NCBI RefSeq assembly: GCF_003854895.1
Contig: NZ_CP033966.1
Coordinates: 2,046,001 to 2,110,000 of the forward strand
Source of the DNA: Pigmentiphaga sp. H8
GTDB taxonomy: Bacteria > Pseudomonadota > Gammaproteobacteria > Burkholderiales > Burkholderiaceae_B
Direction: 5' to 3'
Length of the DNA stretch: 64,000 nt
Under the pieces are notes generated by a model. That model ran no database searches. It had not been told where the DNA came from and worked only from the letters and a program-made list of their open reading frames with translations. Of this stretch, positions 33,961 to 41,779 are shown one piece after another (within the stretch, counting starts at the first letter, position 1; every line of letters begins with the position of its first letter). The translations under genes were made by a program, and so were the position numbers.

Positions 33961-35109
33961 CTAGCGGCAGGCCTGGCCTTCGGCGCGGCCCTCGCGGGCC
34001 GCCTGCGCGAAGGCCAGGGCATCGTCCATGGCCGCAGGCAGGACGGTGCCGTGCGTGGCGCCGGCATATTCCCGGTACGCGACGGGCGCCTTGGCGTTCT
34101 GGCAGAGCGAGGCGATCATGGCCCGGGTGGTCGGCGGCGTGACCGAGGTTTCGTCCTTTTCCCCCTGCATGACCAGGACGGGTACCCGCATCGCGAGCCG
34201 GGAGGGATCCTGCGCGTTCACGAAAACCGCGACCTTGTCGTATTCCCGGCCGCGCGACAAGTACTGGCCGGGCCGCAGCTGAGGCTGCTCGCGCAGCGCG
34301 CCCAGACAGGCCTGGCGGGCCGCGTCGACCTGCGGCCGGAAGTCCGGCCGCACCAACTGGTCCAGCGAAATGGACGGGTCCACGGCATGGGCGGCCAGGA
34401 CCGTCAGCGACACGAAGGGCTGGGCGGCCACGTGGACGAAGCCGCCGTCGGCCGCGCCATCCATGAATGTCATGACGCCCGGACCGGTGGGGGCGAAGGC
34501 CAGCGCGCCGCGCAGGCGATAGGGAGGACGGGGTTCGCGGCTGGCTACCCACAACGCGGCGCCGCCGCCTTCGCTGTGGCCGGCCACCAGCCAGTCGTCG
34601 GCCAGTTTTTCGCCCAGCCCATGGGCCGCCGCGACGATGTCGACGACGGCGTTGGCGTTGCTGGGACCGTGCAGCAGCGGCCGCTCGCCGTTGGCGCCCC
34701 AGCCTTCGTAGTCGGTGCGCAGCACGGCGTAGCCCCGCCGTACCAGTTCCGCCAGCAACCCGGTTGCGGATCCCGGGCCCATCAGCGAGGGCGAGCATTG
34801 CGGCGCGAAGCCGGTGGTGCCGTGGGCCCAACTGACGACCGGATAGCCGCCGGGGGGCGGTGGCGCATCCGGTAGCGTGACCTGGCCGTAGGCGACGGTG
34901 GGCTGGTTCGTGAACGAGGTCGAAACATAGCTGATCAGCAGCGTGCGGCCGGCGCCGGGAATGCGGCCGAGGGTATGGGGCTTGGCCGTGAGCAACTGGC
35001 CGGGCCGCAGCGCGGGTGGGGCCGCCTGCGCGGATGTGGCGCCGGCGGCCAGCAGGGTCAGGGCGGCGGCGCCCGCCAGGATCAGTTCATGGATGCGCTT
35101 GGGTAGCAA
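33961..35109 (-). CDS. secreted alpha/beta-hydrolase, secretory lipase family
   Basis: A 382-residue exported esterase/lipase. A TTG start at 35109 is chosen because AGGAGA lies 8 bases upstream and gives a clean signal peptide (LLPKRIHELILAGAAALTLL, then AAGATSAQA); no ATG fits as well. Catalytic residues: Ser in VAGHSEGGGAAL (about 190), Asp in LVMQGEKDETSV (about 325) and His in GATHGTVLPAA (about 357). VVSWAHGTTGFAP is the oxyanion region. It converges on the GntR gene with a 7-bp gap. Substrate unknown. Confidence 0.85.
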   Translation of the reverse strand: MLPKRIHELILAGAAALTLLAAGATSAQAAPPALRPGQLLTAKPHTLGRIPGAGRTLLISYVSTSFTNQPTVAYGQVTLPDAPPPPGGYPVVSWAHGTTGFAPQCSPSLMGPGSATGLLAELVRRGYAVLRTDYEGWGANGERPLLHGPSNANAVVDIVAAAHGLGEKLADDWLVAGHSEGGGAALWVASREPRPPYRLRGALAFAPTGPGVMTFMDGAADGGFVHVAAQPFVSLTVLAAHAVDPSISLDQLVRPDFRPQVDAARQACLGALREQPQLRPGQYLSRGREYDKVAVFVNAQDPSRLAMRVPVLVMQGEKDETSVTPPTTRAMIASLCQNAKAPVAYREYAGATHGTVLPAAMDDALAFAQAAREGRAEGQACR

Positions 35110-35239
35110 GGTCGGGTCTCCTGTGTCGTATGGGCGCGGCAGCCCGGCGGGGCGCCGCGACGTCCCGCACTGTTCCATGCGGACGTACACGGGGGAAGCG
35201 ACATTTGTCGAACGGGTGGCAACCGTGGGTTGCCGCGCC

Positions 35240-36142
35240 TTACCAGTCGAGCCCGCGTATGGCGTCGAGCACCGCCTGCCTGAACTGCTCGGTGGCCGGC
35301 GGCAGGCAGATGCCGGTACGCGTGACGGTGCCCGCGGCGATGGCCGGCAGCGGATCGGCAAGCGGCAGCTCGGCCAGGTGCCCGGCGAACAGGGCGTGCC
35401 GCACGAAGGGCCGGGGCATAAGCGCGATCATCTCCGCGTCCATCAGCAGCCGCAGCGTCAGGAACGCCGACTGCGACGACATGACCTGCGCGGGCGGGGG
35501 CGCGCCTGTCCGGACGAAGGCCTGATCGAACTCGGCCCTTTTCACCAGTTGCCCGGGATAGATCCAGGCATGGCCCGACAGGTCCGCGAGCGTGGTGGAG
35601 GACGAGGCCGGATGTCCCCGCCGGGCCACCGCGACCAGCGAACCGCGTCCAGCGATGTCGTGTCCGCAGCCGGCGGGAAGGTCGGGCAATTCGTGGTGGA
35701 CGACGAGGAAGTCGAGCACGCCCGACTCCAGCAAGGCCGGCGTGCGGTCCATGCTGAGTTCGATGACTTCGATCTCGATCCCGGGTTGTTTCTCGCGGAA
35801 TCGCGTGATCGCGGGCGGCAGCGCGAAGAACGCCATCGACGCCGACGCGCCCACCGTTATCCGTCCATGCCGTCCGCCCCGCAACTGCGCGAGTTCGTCG
35901 CCCGCGCGGCGCAAGTCGGCCAGTATGGTCTGCGCACGGGCCGCGGCGACCTGGCCGTAGCGGGTCAGTTCGATGCCGCGGGAACTGCGCACCAGCAAGG
36001 GCACGCCCAGCTCCGCTTCCAGTTCGCGTATGGTCTTGGTCAGCGCCGAATGGGACAGCGCCAGGTGTTCCGCGGCCGCCCGCAGGCTGCGATGCTGCGC
36101 GCAGGCGACCAGCGCGCGCATCTGACCAGTCTTCATCAGCAT
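35240..36142 (-). CDS. LysR-family transcriptional regulator
   Basis: A 300-residue regulator with the N-terminal HTH (MRALVACAQHRSLRAAAEHL, then ALSHSALTKTIRELEAELGV) and an effector domain starting near GRITVGASASMAFFAL. It starts 17 bp after the ribB stop on the same strand, so it probably rides on the FMN-riboswitch-controlled ribB transcript, an unusual partner for riboflavin synthesis. ATG 36142 (MLMKTGQM) or 36136 (MKTGQM) are possible; the frame upstream runs back through ribB. Its targets are not evident; the lipase gene lies 130 bp downstream. Confidence 0.88.
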   Translation of the reverse strand: MLMKTGQMRALVACAQHRSLRAAAEHLALSHSALTKTIRELEAELGVPLLVRSSRGIELTRYGQVAAARAQTILADLRRAGDELAQLRGGRHGRITVGASASMAFFALPPAITRFREKQPGIEIEVIELSMDRTPALLESGVLDFLVVHHELPDLPAGCGHDIAGRGSLVAVARRGHPASSSTTLADLSGHAWIYPGQLVKRAEFDQAFVRTGAPPPAQVMSSQSAFLTLRLLMDAEMIALMPRPFVRHALFAGHLAELPLADPLPAIAAGTVTRTGICLPPATEQFRQAVLDAIRGLDW

Positions 36143-36159
36143 GGTGGCGGCGTGCCCTT

Positions 36160-36825
36160 TCAGGCAGCCATGGCTTCCTCGGCCGGCTGGTCGGCGCGCG
36201 AGCGCCAGGCCACGATGTCCTCGATCGTCAGCAGCGGCCAGCCATGTTCGTGGCCATAGGCCAGCGCCGCGTCGCCGCGCATCATGCTGCCGTCCTCGTG
36301 CATCAGCTCGCACAGCAGCGCGGCGGGGGCGAGGCCGGCCAGCGCCGCCAGGTCCACCGATCCCTCGGTATGGCCGCGGCGGCCCAGCACGCCGCGCGGA
36401 TCGGCGCGCAGCGGGAACATGTGGCCGGGGCTGACCAGGGCCGCGGGGTCGCCGGTCAGCGCGGCGCGCACCGTGGTGATCCGGTCCGCCGCGGACACGC
36501 CCGTGCTGACGCCGTCGCGGGCCTCGATGGTGACCGTGAAGGCGGTGCCGTTGCGGCTGCGGTTGCGCGAGGTCATCTGCGGCAGCCCGAGCGCTTCCAC
36601 GCTTTCGGGCGTCAGGCACAGGCAGACGATGCCGCTGCAATCGCGGATCATGCGCGCCATGATGGGTTCGGTGATGGATTCGGCGGCGATGATGAGGTCC
36701 GCTTCGTTCTCGCGGTCCTCGTCGTCCAGCAGCACGACTGGCTGGCCGAGCTTCAGCGCGGCCAGGGCCGCGAGCAGCCGTTGTTCGGCGGTGGTGGCTT
36801 CGAAGTACTGTTGCAGGGACTGCAT
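36160..36825 (-). CDS. ribB: 3,4-dihydroxy-2-butanone-4-phosphate synthase
   Basis: A 221-residue enzyme making the four-carbon unit of riboflavin from ribulose 5-phosphate. Motifs: VVLLDDEDRENEADLIIAAE (about 30-48; acidic Mg-binding loop DDEDRENE), VSTGVSAADRITTV (about 104) and SPGHMFPLRADPRGVLGRRGHTEGSVDLA (in parts; catalytic His in GHTEGS). It is monofunctional, without the RibA domain often fused in relatives, in keeping with the separate ribA. A full FMN riboswitch precedes it, and its ribosome site is buried in a hairpin. A LysR gene follows after 17 bp. Confidence 0.95.
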   Translation of the reverse strand: MQSLQQYFEATTAEQRLLAALAALKLGQPVVLLDDEDRENEADLIIAAESITEPIMARMIRDCSGIVCLCLTPESVEALGLPQMTSRNRSRNGTAFTVTIEARDGVSTGVSAADRITTVRAALTGDPAALVSPGHMFPLRADPRGVLGRRGHTEGSVDLAALAGLAPAALLCELMHEDGSMMRGDAALAYGHEHGWPLLTIEDIVAWRSRADQPAEEAMAA

Positions 36826-36828
36826 GAA

Positions 36829-36855
36829 AACGCTCCATAGGACACAGGAAGCGTT
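36829..36855 (-). promoter_or_regulatory. hairpin covering the ribB ribosome-binding site
   Basis: On the minus strand AACGCT-T-CC pairs with GG-AGCGTT, and the only ribosome site before ribB (GGAG, 36833-36836) lies in its 3' arm, a few bases before the ATG. This could be the translational expression platform of the upstream riboswitch. Confidence 0.55.
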
Positions 36856-36935
36856 CAGGGCATGGCGCTCGAGCGCCTTAGGAGGCGCGCCGCCCATGGC
36901 TGCGCGAACGCAGGCCGGTACGCGGCACGTGTTCC

Positions 36936-37080
36936 CGTCTTCTTTCATCCGGACTATGACCGTCGGCTCCGGCATGGGACCGGATCTGCTGACCTTGCCG
37001 GGAGGCCGGCAAGCGCTCGCGGGCTCGGTGTCCAAAGACACCCTACCGCCGGTGGGGATTTCCACCCCGCCCTGAAGACG
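36936..37080 (-). ncRNA. FMN riboswitch (RFN element)
   Basis: On the minus strand the leader begins CGTCTTCAGGGCGGGGTGGA, includes CCCCACCGGCGGTA, and closes with GGATGAAAGAAGACG, so that CGTCTTC and GAAGACG form the P1 stem. These are the conserved FMN-aptamer segments. It lies 110 bp upstream of ribB. FMN binding is expected to turn ribB (and the following lysR) off. The 36826-37192 gap otherwise holds GGCGCTCGAGCGCC (about 36868-36881), a 14-bp palindrome that may be part of the switch, and promoters toward ribB and the divergent MFS gene. Confidence 0.93.
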
Positions 37081-37192
37081 CACCACCCAGACAGGCGGCA
37101 GGGCTATCGTAGCAGAAGTGCCGCCCGGCCTCGGGGAACGCCCTCACGGCGCCTCGGGTATTCTTGCCGTTCGAGCAGACCAGTCTTTGTCC

Positions 37193-38431
37193 ATGTCCAA
37201 CGATAACGATACGCGGCCGCCCCAGATCGGCGGACGGCAGTCCCTGTTGATCTTTGCCTGTTTCGCCGCCGCCTATTTCTTTTCCTACGGCCTGCGCTCG
37301 GTCAATGCCGCGCTGGCGCCCTTCATCACGCAGGACTTGTCGCTCAGCAAGTCGCAGCTCGGCTGGCTGTCCTCGGCGTTCTTCGTTTCCCTGGCAGCCA
37401 TGCAGGCGCCGCTGGGCGTCTGGCTGGACCGGTACGGCGCGCGGCGGGTCGAGGCCTGTCTGCTCGCGGTCGCCGCCCTGGGGTCCTTCGTCATGGTCTG
37501 GGCCGGCAGCTTCGCGGTCACGTCGGCGGGACGGATCCTGATCGGCGCCGGCGTGGCGGCCAGCCTGATGGCGCCGTTCTCGTATTTCCGGCGCTGCTAT
37601 CCGGTGGAGCGGCAGGCGCAGCTGGGACTGTGGCTGCTGGTGGCCGGCACGGGCGGCGCGGTGTTCTTCACGTCGCCCGCGGCCGCGCTGGCCGGCCATT
37701 TCGGCTGGCGCAGCGTCCATCTCTTGTCGGGGCTGTCGCTGGCGGTGGTCGCGGTCCTGCTATGGCGCGTCGTGCCCGATCACGACGTCAGCGTGCTGGG
37801 AACGGGGCGCTCGGGCGCGGCGCAGGTCTCGCTGTGGGGACTGCTCGGGCATCCCGAGATCCTGCGCGTGATGCCGCTGTCGGCCATCGGGCAGGGCGGC
37901 ATCATCGCCTTGCAGACGCTATGGGCCGGACCCTGGATGACGGATGTCCTGGGCATGAGTCCCTCCGGCAGCGCCTCGATGCTGCTGGTCATGATGCTGG
38001 TGATGACGCTGGGCTATGTGGTCATGGGCTTCGCGAGCCCGCCGCTGCAACGGCGCTTCGGCCTGTTGAACGTCGCGCTGGCGGGCTACCTGTGCTGCTT
38101 CGCCGTGATCCTCCTGCTGGCCTTCGTCGGCGGACCGCTGGCATGGCTGTTGTGGCTGGTGATGGCGGCGGGCGTGGCACCCATCATGCTGATGCAGCCC
38201 TATCTGTCCACGCAGTTTCCCCGCGAGGCGGCGGGGCGGCTCGTGACGCTCTACAACATGTTCGTGTTCGTCGGCGCCTTCGTGATCCAGTGGGGCATAG
38301 GCGTGGTCGTCGACGGATTGACGCAGGCCGGGTTGGGCCGAGGCGCGGCGTTCGCGGTGGCATTCGCGGGCCTGGGGGTGTTGCAGATGGCGTCGCTGGG
38401 ATGGTTCGTCCGCGGGCGCAGGGCGGACTGA
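37193..38431 (+). CDS. MFS transporter
   Basis: A 412-residue inner-membrane protein with 12 hydrophobic segments. The loop 2-3 motif reads GVWLDRYGARRV (about residue 74), and the N-half resembles GlpT/NarK-type members (FFSYGLRSVNAALAPFIT). Its substrate is unknown. ATG 37193 (MSNDNDTRPP) is the best start; an upstream in-frame ATG at 37118 lacks a ribosome site. It is divergent from the riboswitch-controlled ribB unit, which raises but does not prove a riboflavin link. Confidence 0.88.
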   Translation: MSNDNDTRPPQIGGRQSLLIFACFAAAYFFSYGLRSVNAALAPFITQDLSLSKSQLGWLSSAFFVSLAAMQAPLGVWLDRYGARRVEACLLAVAALGSFVMVWAGSFAVTSAGRILIGAGVAASLMAPFSYFRRCYPVERQAQLGLWLLVAGTGGAVFFTSPAAALAGHFGWRSVHLLSGLSLAVVAVLLWRVVPDHDVSVLGTGRSGAAQVSLWGLLGHPEILRVMPLSAIGQGGIIALQTLWAGPWMTDVLGMSPSGSASMLLVMMLVMTLGYVVMGFASPPLQRRFGLLNVALAGYLCCFAVILLLAFVGGPLAWLLWLVMAAGVAPIMLMQPYLSTQFPREAAGRLVTLYNMFVFVGAFVIQWGIGVVVDGLTQAGLGRGAAFAVAFAGLGVLQMASLGWFVRGRRAD

Positions 38432-38440
38432 CCTGCCCGG

Positions 38441-38467
38441 CGAAAAAAAGCCCGCTTTGCGCGGGCT
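38441..38467 (-). terminator. rho-independent terminator after marR
   Basis: On the minus strand AGCCCGC, loop GCAAA, GCGGGCT is followed by TTTTTTT. It lies 34 bases beyond the MarR stop and also ten bases past the converging MFS stop. Confidence 0.8.
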
Positions 38468-38500
38468 GATGGAGATATCGGTCAGGATGAGGATGGGAGC

Positions 38501-39100
38501 CTAGCTTCGCCTCTTGTCGTCCGCGGGATGGCGGCGTCCTTCCAAATGCGGAGCGTTGCCGCCTTCTCCCAGCATGCCCAGGGCCTCGGTTTTGAGCGCA
38601 TGCACGCATTGCGCCAGAAAACCGTGGACCGCGGACAACTGGTCCCGTTCGTAGCGGGCACCGATGTGCGCGACGTCTTCGGCCACGGCCCGCATGTGGC
38701 GTTCGATCTCCGAGCATTTCTCGCGCACCGGCCGAATGACGACGATGCGCCGGTCCAGCGGATGCTTGTCGCGGACCACGAAGCCGGTGGCTTCCAGTCT
38801 GTCGATCACCGCCGTCGTCCCGCCCGAGCTGATGCCTGCCAGGCAGGCCAGCTGGCCGGTCGTGATGGGCTCGAACTCGATGACGAGTTCGAGCGCCTTC
38901 ACGTCGACCATGCCCAGCCCCAGTCGTTCGGCCAATGCTGTCTGGTATAGCGAGGTGTAGACCGTCAAGCGGCGGCCCAGCATCGTGACGATGCTGTTGA
39001 GCATCTCCTGGCTGTCGCTGTCCGTCTCTTCGGGTTCCCGGGGTATCGATCCGTGGACCGAATGGCTCGAGGAACTCATTACGTTCTCCCAGTGAAGCAT
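38501..39100 (-). CDS. MarR-family transcriptional regulator
   Basis: A 199-residue winged-helix regulator. Recognition region: VDVKALELVIEFEPITTGQL, then ACLAGISSGGTTAVIDRLEATGFV (split), with the wing HPLDRRIVVIRPV. ATG 39100 is preceded by AAAGGAGAGG, which directly follows the TGA of the repeat-lipoprotein gene 11 bases away; ATG 39079 with GGGAGAA is an alternative. So the lipoprotein and this regulator form one transcript. Autoregulation through a palindrome upstream of the lipoprotein (41729-41766) is plausible. Confidence 0.9.
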   Translation of the reverse strand: MLHWENVMSSSSHSVHGSIPREPEETDSDSQEMLNSIVTMLGRRLTVYTSLYQTALAERLGLGMVDVKALELVIEFEPITTGQLACLAGISSGGTTAVIDRLEATGFVVRDKHPLDRRIVVIRPVREKCSEIERHMRAVAEDVAHIGARYERDQLSAVHGFLAQCVHALKTEALGMLGEGGNAPHLEGRRHPADDKRRS

Positions 39101-39111
39101 GGCCTCTCCTT

Positions 39112-41501
39112 TCAATGCTTGCCCAACCCGCCCAGCAATCCGCCCAATAGCCCGGTGACCGGGTTCAGCAGGCCGCCGTTGCCTTCGCCACCTCCCGTGC
39201 CGCCGCCCAGGCCGGTGCCCTGGCCGACACCAGCCGTCAGGCTGTTCACGGCGCCGGTCAGGTTGGTCAGCACGTTGCCGACCGGGTTGGTGTTCTCGGG
39301 CGTGGCATGCACCAGGCCGCCCACGCTGGAGACCGTCTGGCCCAGGCCGTTCACCAGACCGCCCAGGCCCGTGCCGACGGCGGGAACGTTGCCGCCCAGG
39401 TTGGTGCCGACGCCGCTCAGGCTGCCGCCCAGCGAGGTCAGGAGGCCGTTGACCGGTTCGCCCAGGCCGGTGGCCGCGCCCACCGTCTGCGTCGTGCCGG
39501 ACACCAGGCCCGCAACCGGGGAGACGACCGGATCGAGAGCCGTGCCGACGTTGCCCAGGGTTTCCTTGGCGTTGAGCGGCAGGAGGTTGTCGACCGCATT
39601 GCCCGTGTTGGCCAGCGAGGGATGGAGGATGGGCTGGGCGTCGCTGCCGATGCCGCCCAGCAGGCCGCTGGTGATCGGGGCGAGGAGGCCGTTGCTGCCG
39701 CCCAGCAGGCCTTCGAGGTTGCCGGACAGGATGGGTTGCAGGAGGCCGCCTTCACCGCCCGTGCCGCCGCCGGTCAGGCCGCCGAGCAGGCCGGTGACCG
39801 GGGCCAGCACGCCGCCTTCGCCGCCGGTGGCGCCGTTCAGCAGGTTGGTGACCGGGGCCAGGACGCCGCCGTCACCACCCGTGACGCCGCCGAGCAGGCC
39901 GGTGACCGGGGCCAGCACGCCGCCTTCGCCGCCAGTGGCGCCGTTCAGCAGGTTGGTGACCGGAGCCAGGATGCCGCCTTCGCCACCGTGACGCCGCCGA
40001 GCAGGCCGGTGACCGGGGCCAGCACGCCGCCTTCGCCGCCAGTGGCGCCGTTCAGCAGGTTGGTGACCGGAGCCAGTACGCCGCCTTCGCCGCCCGTGAC
40101 GCCGCCGAGCAGGCCGGTAACGGGGGCCAGCACGCCGCCTTCGCCGCCAGTGGCGCCGTTCAGCAGATTGGTGACCGGGGCCAGGACGCCGCCGTCACCA
40201 CCCGTGACACCACCGAGCAGGCCGGTGACCGGGGACAGCAGGCCGCCGTTGGCGCCAGCGGCCGAGGGCGACGCGGCGCTGCCTGCCTTGTCGACCAGTC
40301 CGCCTTCGACGCTCAGGCCGAGCCCGGCCGTCAGGCTGTCCACCGAACCGGTCAGGTTGGTCAACACGTTGCCGACCGGATTCTTGTTGGCATCGGACGC
40401 ATGCAGCACGCCGCCCGCGCTGGCGACCGTCGCGCCCAGCCCGGAGACCAGGCCGCTGACGCCGGTGCCGGCAACGGGAAGCTTGCCGCCCAGGCTGTCG
40501 CCCAGGTTGGAGACGGCGCCGCCCACCGAGACGAGGAGATCGTTCACCGGCGCGCCCAGGCCGGTCTTGTCGCCCACCTGCTGGGTGAGCTGTGTGGCCG
40601 TGCCCACGATGGGGCTGACCGCCGGATCCAGGCCCGCGCCCACCTGGCCCAGCGTCTGGCCGAGCTTGAGGTCGACGAGATTGTCCACGGCGTTGCCCGT
40701 GTTGGCCAGCGCCGGCTGCAGCACGGGGTTCTGGACCGTGCCACCTTCGCCCAAGCCGTTCAGCAGTTGCGAGACGGGGCTCAGCAGGCCATCGTCAGAG
40801 GCCAGCGTGCCGGTCAGGGTGGAGACCGTGCCGCTCAGGTTGCTGAGCACGTTGCCCAGCGGATTGGGATTGTCTTCGGACGCGTTCAACAGGCCGCCGG
40901 CGCTGGCGACGGTATCGCCCAGGCCCGCGACCGCGCCGCCAAGCCCCAGCTTGACGGGCAGGCCGGTGTCGTCCAGCGATTGGCCGAGATCCTTCACCGA
41001 GCCGCCGACCGAGGTCAGCAGGTTGTCCACGGGAGCACCCAGGCCGGTCGCGGCGCCTACTTGCTGCGTAAGGCCCGTTACCGTGCCGCCCACGGGAGCG
41101 ACCACGCCGTCGAGCTTGGTGCCGACGTTGTGCAGCGTGCCGGTCAGTCCGGTGTCCACCACGTTGTCGACCGCCTGGCCGACGTTGCCCAGCGTGGGAG
41201 CCAGGACGCCGGTAACGGGGGTGCCGCCGGGGTCGCCCGGATTGCCGGGGTCGCCCGGGTTGCCAGGATTACCCGGATCTCCCGGGTTGCCCGGATCCCC
41301 CGGGTTGCCGGGATTGTTCGGATTATTGGGGTTGTTCGGATCACCCGGATTGTTGGGGTTGCTGGGATTGGTGGGGTCGGAGCCTCCTCCCAACCCGGAG
41401 GTGATCGCACCGGATCCGGAGCAACCGGCCAATGTCGAGAATGCGAGTACCAAGGCGGCTACCAGGACGCGAGGACCCGGTTTCGTTTGTTCTTTGTGCA
41501 T
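39112..41501 (-). pseudogene. collagen-like repeat lipoprotein, interrupted by a one-base frameshift
   Basis: Read N to C: signal MHKEQTKPGPRVLVAALVLA with lipobox LAGC (Cys27), a short GXY tract (GDPGNPGDPGNPG, residues ~50-75) after an NNP-rich lead, then three ~150-residue domains rich in Gly, Leu, Val and Asn (each with LANTGNAVDNL- and NPVGNVLTNLTGSV-like motifs), with 18-residue VLAPVTGLLGGVTGGEG-type repeats between domains 2 and 3. After about 513 in-frame residues one C is missing near 39984-39988 (CCACCGTG where sister repeats read CCACCCGTG), leading to a stop at 39945. Restoring it gives 796 residues ending LLGGLLGGLGKH. ATG 41501 has AAGGGGAA upstream. Likely surface-exposed; function unknown. 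Confidence 0.8.
39765..40252 (-). repeat. nine 54-bp in-frame tandem repeats
   Basis: Units alternate between GVLAPVTGLLGGVTGGEG and GVLAPVTNLLNGATGGEG, so the higher-order period is 108 bp. Nucleotide identity between units is very high (for example GCAGGTTGGTGACCGG and TTCGCCGCC recur). The fifth unit carries the one-base deletion. Copy number is prone to slippage. Confidence 0.85.
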
Positions 41502-41728
41502 GGTTGTTCCCCTTATCGCTGAAGCGGCGACACTGCCTGCTGCGCCTATCGAGCAAAAGCTGTGCCAATGTGCAACCGGAAGAGCGGCGGGACGTGTGGC
41601 GACCACCTCGGAACACCCGGAAAACCTTGCAAACAGGGGATAAATCGAAAACTCAGGGAATTCGTGCGCCTGAGACGATGCGCCCCAATTCCCTGGGAAA
41701 CGGAACAAAAAGAGGGGGGATGAGGGGG

Positions 41729-41766
41729 TTCGTTACGTAGCAGGGAACCCCCCGTTACGTAACGAA
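41729..41766. promoter_or_regulatory. inverted repeat with CGTTACGTAACG palindrome
   Basis: TTCGTTACGTA (41729-41739) and TACGTAACGAA (41756-41766) are perfect inverted repeats; the second overlaps the 12-bp palindrome CGTTACGTAACG (41753-41764). The spacer contains AACCCCCC, which can pair with GGGGGTT just upstream, so two hairpins compete. It lies after the TpsB gene and 228 bp upstream of the lipoprotein start: an operator or a terminator. Confidence 0.55.
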
Positions 41767-41779
41767 GACCGCGTGCGGG

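Noticed and set aside
39765..40252. Regularly spaced repeats as a CRISPR array
   Set aside because: Units are contiguous 54-bp coding repeats with no unique spacers, and no cas genes are nearby.
39053..41643. Long plus-strand Pro/Ser/Arg-rich frames opposite the repeat lipoprotein, reminiscent of a proline-rich cell-wall protein
   Set aside because: They mirror the low-complexity Gly/Leu repeats of the minus-strand gene, which alone has a lipobox, a ribosome site and domain structure.
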